Source of the DNA: an uncultured Bacteroidales bacterium
Lineage (GTDB): Bacteria > Bacteroidota > Bacteroidia > Bacteroidales > UBA932
Assembly: GCA_934725015.1 (NCBI GenBank)
Contig: CAKVAS010000008.1
Span: 41,653-105,652, forward strand
Length of the DNA stretch: 64,000 nt
Direction of reading: 5' to 3'
A model generated the notes under the pieces. That model did no database searches and was not told where the DNA came from. It worked only from the letters and a program-made list of their open reading frames with translations. Below, one piece after another: positions 62,079-64,000 of this stretch (position 1 is the stretch's first letter; each line of letters begins with the position of its first letter). The translations under genes and the position numbers were made by a program.

Positions 62079-62103
62079 GAGGGTTCGACTCCCTCCGTCC
62101 CCA
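62079..62103 (+). other. tRNA-like 3' end (T-arm and acceptor half), possible attachment site
   Basis: GAGGG-TTCGACT-CCCTC is a canonical T-arm with 5-bp stem and 7-nt loop, followed by CGTCCCC as a 3' acceptor strand and A as discriminator. No D-arm, anticodon arm or nearby 5' acceptor strand is present. Integrating elements commonly duplicate the 3' end of a tRNA gene, so this may be an attachment-site remnant. Confidence 0.5.
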
Positions 62104-62124
62104 CAAATTTTAATTGTTCAAAAT

Positions 62125-62307
62125 ATGGCAAAGACGAACTACAGAGCAAGAATCACGGCGCTTCAGCCGGGCGAGGCGGTCACGATACGCGGCTGCAAGA
62201 TTTCCATCATCAGGGCAACGGCGTCAAGCGTGTCGAGGGACCTCGACCGCGTCTATTCCGTTTCGGCCGTCAAGGGACAGCCTGTCACAGTTTCACGGGT
62301 AAAGTAG
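62125..62307 (+). CDS. Small basic unknown protein
   Basis: 60 aa from ATG 62125 (MAKTNYRARITALQPGEAVT). It is basic and has a strand-helix-strand feel, as in small DNA-binding proteins of phages. The next gene starts 6 bp later, then another 5 bp after that, so the three form a tight operon. The function is not recognised. Confidence 0.6.
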   Translation: MAKTNYRARITALQPGEAVTIRGCKISIIRATASSVSRDLDRVYSVSAVKGQPVTVSRVK

Positions 62308-62313
62308 GCGGCG

Positions 62314-62505
62314 ATGGGACTCAGATTCACAACTTACGGTGCGCTGAAGCTCGCGTCGATAGTAATCGCGGTTGCAGTCATGGCGGCGCTCGTCTGCCTC
62401 ATGCTGGAGAAATTCGTCATAAGCGCCATTCTGGCTCTCGTGGCGATGCTCGGATGTCAGGCGGCGGTACTCATTATCAAGGATGAAGACAACAAAAAAC
62501 TATAG
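62314..62505 (+). CDS. Small two-helix membrane protein
   Basis: 63 aa with two membrane segments (about 12-30, LASIVIAVAVMAALVCLML, and 33-53, FVISAILALVAMLGCQAAVL) and a charged C-terminus. It lies in the tight cluster of small genes. Size and topology recall phage holins or small accessory membrane proteins, but nothing shows such a role. Confidence 0.6.
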   Translation: MGLRFTTYGALKLASIVIAVAVMAALVCLMLEKFVISAILALVAMLGCQAAVLIIKDEDNKKL

Positions 62506-62510
62506 AGATT

Positions 62511-62849
62511 ATGGAAAATTTTTCAATCAGACTCGACTTGCTGAAGTTCAAGGGCGCGAAGCTCGTCAACGCCAACGGGCGCAAGGGCGTGTTCATTCCC
62601 GTGGATGAGAATCCGGCCATCTATGTCGGCAGCAAGGGCGTCTATCTCGGCCTCTCGGCCATAGAGCTTTCACAGGTCAGCCAGTTCGGCGACACGCACC
62701 TCGTGAAGGGGCACATCGACAAGAAGAAGTTTGACGCGATGACGGAGGAGGAACGCCGCTCCTTTGCCATTCTCGGCAATATGCGCCCCTACAAGGCTCC
62801 CGAGATGGCGGCCCAGTCAATGACTTTCGACGACGACCTTCCGGAATGA
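62511..62849 (+). CDS. Small unknown protein
   Basis: 112 aa. Residues 1-60 are strand-rich (ENFSIRLDLLKFKGAKLVNA; RKGVFIPVDENPAIYVGSKG). The rest is helical with an acidic end (TFDDDLPE), a kind of tail found on single-strand DNA-binding proteins; whether it binds DNA is inference only. It is the last gene of the rightward cluster. Confidence 0.6.
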   Translation: MENFSIRLDLLKFKGAKLVNANGRKGVFIPVDENPAIYVGSKGVYLGLSAIELSQVSQFGDTHLVKGHIDKKKFDAMTEEERRSFAILGNMRPYKAPEMAAQSMTFDDDLPE

Positions 62850-62896
62850 ATAAAGCCGTCCGGAGCGGACGGCTTTGAGGAATGAGGAAAATGGTT

Positions 62897-63097
62897 TTAA
62901 CGCTTTGAATGGAAGTAGTGCTCGATGGCTTCGTTGATGAACTGGGTCTTGTTGCCCTCGAATGAGGTGAGAATGGCATCGACGGCGGGATTTGAACGGA
63001 ACGTGTAGTTCTTGCCGTGTTCGACGGGCTTGCGGCCCGCGCCCTCTCTTGCACCACCCCAACTTTTAGGTTCGGAAGATGAATTTTTTGTTTCCAT
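62897..63097 (-). CDS. Small ribbon-helix-helix-like protein with WGGAREGAGRK motif
   Basis: 66 aa from ATG 63097; in-frame starts further upstream would overlap the neighbouring small RNA. The WGGAREGAGRKP motif is common at the N-terminus of small DNA-binding proteins of mobile elements. The C-terminal half (NPAVDAILTSFEGNKTQFIN followed by EAIEHYF) fits the helical part of a ribbon-helix-helix fold. It is divergent from a candidate small RNA whose promoter lies 10 bp away, so it may control that RNA. Confidence 0.7.
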   Translation of the reverse strand: METKNSSSEPKSWGGAREGAGRKPVEHGKNYTFRSNPAVDAILTSFEGNKTQFINEAIEHYFHSKR

Positions 63098-63106
63098 ATA
63101 ATTTTG

Positions 63107-63114
63107 TATTTTTG
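63107..63114 (+). promoter_or_regulatory. -7 promoter box TATTTTTG for the candidate small RNA
   Basis: TATTTTTG lies 6 bp before the 5' arm of the RNA closing stem, so transcription would begin at or next to that arm. Confidence 0.6.
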
Positions 63115-63119
63115 CGAAG

Positions 63120-63252
63120 CCTACCAAAGGGGAGGCCGTTTGGTCCGGCCTCCCGTGGTTCATCAGATTGCAATTTCTATTGTGAATCTGAATTTCCAAA
63201 TCTTAAAGGTGAATTTTGCACTCATGACTTAAAGACTTTGGTAGGTTTTTTC
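63120..63252 (+). ncRNA. Candidate structured small RNA with 5'-3' closing stem
   Basis: CCTACCAAAG (63120-63129) pairs perfectly with CTTTGGTAGG (63236-63245), which is followed by six T. Inside, GGGAGGCCG (63130) pairs with CGGCCTCCC (63146). The promoter box sits exactly upstream, so ends and termination fit a stand-alone RNA of about 130 nt. I do not recognise the family. It lies between the small ribbon-helix-helix gene and the recombinase gene. Confidence 0.6.
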
Positions 63253-63387
63253 TTACTCCCTTTCAAGCGTTTCAGATTCCTCTTTCGCAGCAGGCCTTCT
63301 TCCTAACTGCATTACAAAGGCACGCATTATTCTTGATATATACAACTTTATTTCAAGATTTTTGCAATTTTTTTGATATTTTTCCTC

Positions 63388-63397
63388 TGATTATCAA
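63388..63397 (+). repeat. 10-bp direct repeat left of the recombinase gene
   Basis: TGATTATCAA here recurs at 63969-63978, on the far side of the recombinase gene, in similar AT-rich context. It could be half of a recombination site or chance in AT-rich DNA. Confidence 0.3.
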
Positions 63398-63412
63398 TTA
63401 AATATAGGAATT

Positions 63413-63931
63413 ATGATTTACGGATATTTACGAGTGTCATCCGATGCACAGGATGTAAATTCGCAAAAGCAGGGAGTCGATAACTTCGCGAAGGCCAAGG
63501 GCTGGGAAATCGAGAAATATATTTCAGACGAGGGCATAAGCGGCGGAACGAATCCTGACAAAAGAAAGCTCGGACCGATGCTGAAGAAACTCCAGAAAGG
63601 CGACACTGTTATATGCAGCGAGATTTCACGACTCGGTCGTGACCTCTACATGGTCATGGACGTTCTGCATTTCTGCATGGTAAAGGAGGTTGTCATCTAT
63701 ACTGTGAAAGACAGGTTTGTGCTGGGCGATGACATTCAGAGCAAGGTTTTGGCATTTGCGTTTGGACTTTCGGCTGAAATCGAGCGCCAGATGATTCAAC
63801 AAAGGACACTGGAAGGATTGAGGCTCAGAAAAAAGATGGGTGTGTTAATGGGAAGGCCACCGGGAAAGAAGACATCTTACGAATATGCCCCGTTGGCGAA
63901 ATATAAGGAACTGATAACCGATCATTCTTAG
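63413..63931 (+). CDS. Serine recombinase, Mpi-type DNA invertase/resolvase, short C-terminus
   Basis: 172 aa. The resolvase domain is complete: YGYLRVSSDAQDVNSQKQGV with the catalytic Ser9, DTVICSEISRLGRDLYMVMD near 65, and AFAFGLSAEIERQMIQQRTL in the long helix. It resembles Bacteroides Mpi-type invertases that flip promoters of surface genes. Those are about 190-200 aa and end in a HTH domain; this one stops at YAPLAKYKELITDHS just after the GRPPGK hinge, so the DNA-binding HTH seems missing. It may be truncated or may use another binding mode. Confidence 0.85.
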   Translation: MIYGYLRVSSDAQDVNSQKQGVDNFAKAKGWEIEKYISDEGISGGTNPDKRKLGPMLKKLQKGDTVICSEISRLGRDLYMVMDVLHFCMVKEVVIYTVKDRFVLGDDIQSKVLAFAFGLSAEIERQMIQQRTLEGLRLRKKMGVLMGRPPGKKTSYEYAPLAKYKELITDHS

Positions 63932-63968
63932 TATATGACAAATTTTAGAAAACAGTAGTTTATAATAT

Positions 63969-63978
63969 TGATTATCAA
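63969..63978 (+). repeat. 10-bp direct repeat right of the recombinase gene
   Basis: Second copy of TGATTATCAA, 581 bp after the first. Confidence 0.3.
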
Positions 63979-64000
63979 ATAATTATATTGCAAAAGACCT

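Larger units (their letters stand above)
61658..62124 (+). other. Noncoding gap with short repeats and a tRNA-like end
   Basis: This 467-bp gap holds no supported gene. It contains small CGGAAAGACGG-type repeats (61739-61772), two tandem 25-bp units (62016-62065) and a tRNA-like 3' end (62079-62103). An open frame of 61 codons (61871-62056) has no recognised product. Confidence 0.6.

Noticed and set aside
61779..62103. Possible tmRNA: GGGGACG (61779-61785) could pair with CGTCCCC (62096-62102) over about 325 nt.
   Set aside because: The 5' side lacks the conserved tmRNA D-arm-like GG-x-x-TCGAC and no tag ending in a YALAA-type peptide and stop is present. The 7-nt match is probably chance.
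63388..63978. Invertible promoter controlled by the recombinase.
   Set aside because: The visible repeats are direct, not inverted, and short. No inverted pair flanking a promoter was found in the window.

Overview
The window is a stretch of a Bacteroidales chromosome (phylum Bacteroidota), moderately GC-rich. The evidence is lineage-typical genes (DUF4290, DUF4954, an AddAB pair with a divergent AddB, a FtsK-LolA pair, a ptb-type acyltransferase beside ackA), many lipoprotein signal peptides, and repeated promoter boxes of the Bacteroidales type (-7 TAnnTTTG, once with a -33 TTTG at 19 bp). The GC level would suit an Alistipes-like or related uncultured gut genus, but no rRNA or other marker fixes the genus.

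Layout. 1-5.0 kb: secreted proteins (the 3' part of a large exported protein, an S8 protease lipoprotein, a lipocalin-like lipoprotein). 5.2-9.5 kb: an aldo/keto reductase with ferredoxin tail and a membrane polyferredoxin, ssb, and a small zinc-ribbon protein. 9.6-25.5 kb: housekeeping and metabolism: M3 peptidase, rlmN, a patatin/Omp85 fusion, recX, DUF4954, a murK-like kinase and murQ (cell-wall sugar recycling), a GH2 glycosidase, pgi, manA, an S4 RNA-binding protein and rubrerythrin. 25.6-33.4 kb: an orphan Card1-like CARF nuclease, then addB-addA. 33.4-40.9 kb: a type I restriction-modification locus (hsdM, a DUF1016/YhcG nuclease, hsdS, hsdR), AT-richer in its middle and probably acquired. 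41-52.4 kb: DUF4290, ftsK, lolA, apbE, lemA, a FISUMP lipoprotein, a short ComEC, ackA, ptb-like and recR. 52.4-59.1 kb: accessory genes: a membrane Ser/Thr kinase, an Rpn-type nuclease, unknown lipoproteins, a structured RNA that folds like 6S RNA, and a coiled-coil protein that has lost its C-terminus.

59.1-64 kb looks like the edge of a mobile or phage-like element. A repressor-like HTH protein, a GHKL-type ATPase and a STAS-like protein form one leftward operon. Facing it is a row of very small unknown genes, with an inverted repeat in the divergent promoter region that could be the operator. Then come a tRNA-like 3' end, a small WGGAREGAGRK-motif protein, a new candidate small RNA with its own promoter and closing stem, and a DNA-invertase-type serine recombinase lacking its usual C-terminal HTH.

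Intergenic DNA carries at least three repeat families: a ~100-bp element with three small hairpins (two copies, with compensating changes), a palindromic element whose edge forms the stop codon of two different genes (plus a half copy), and one MITE-like element between ackA and the ptb-like gene. I found no CRISPR array, rRNA or complete tRNA.
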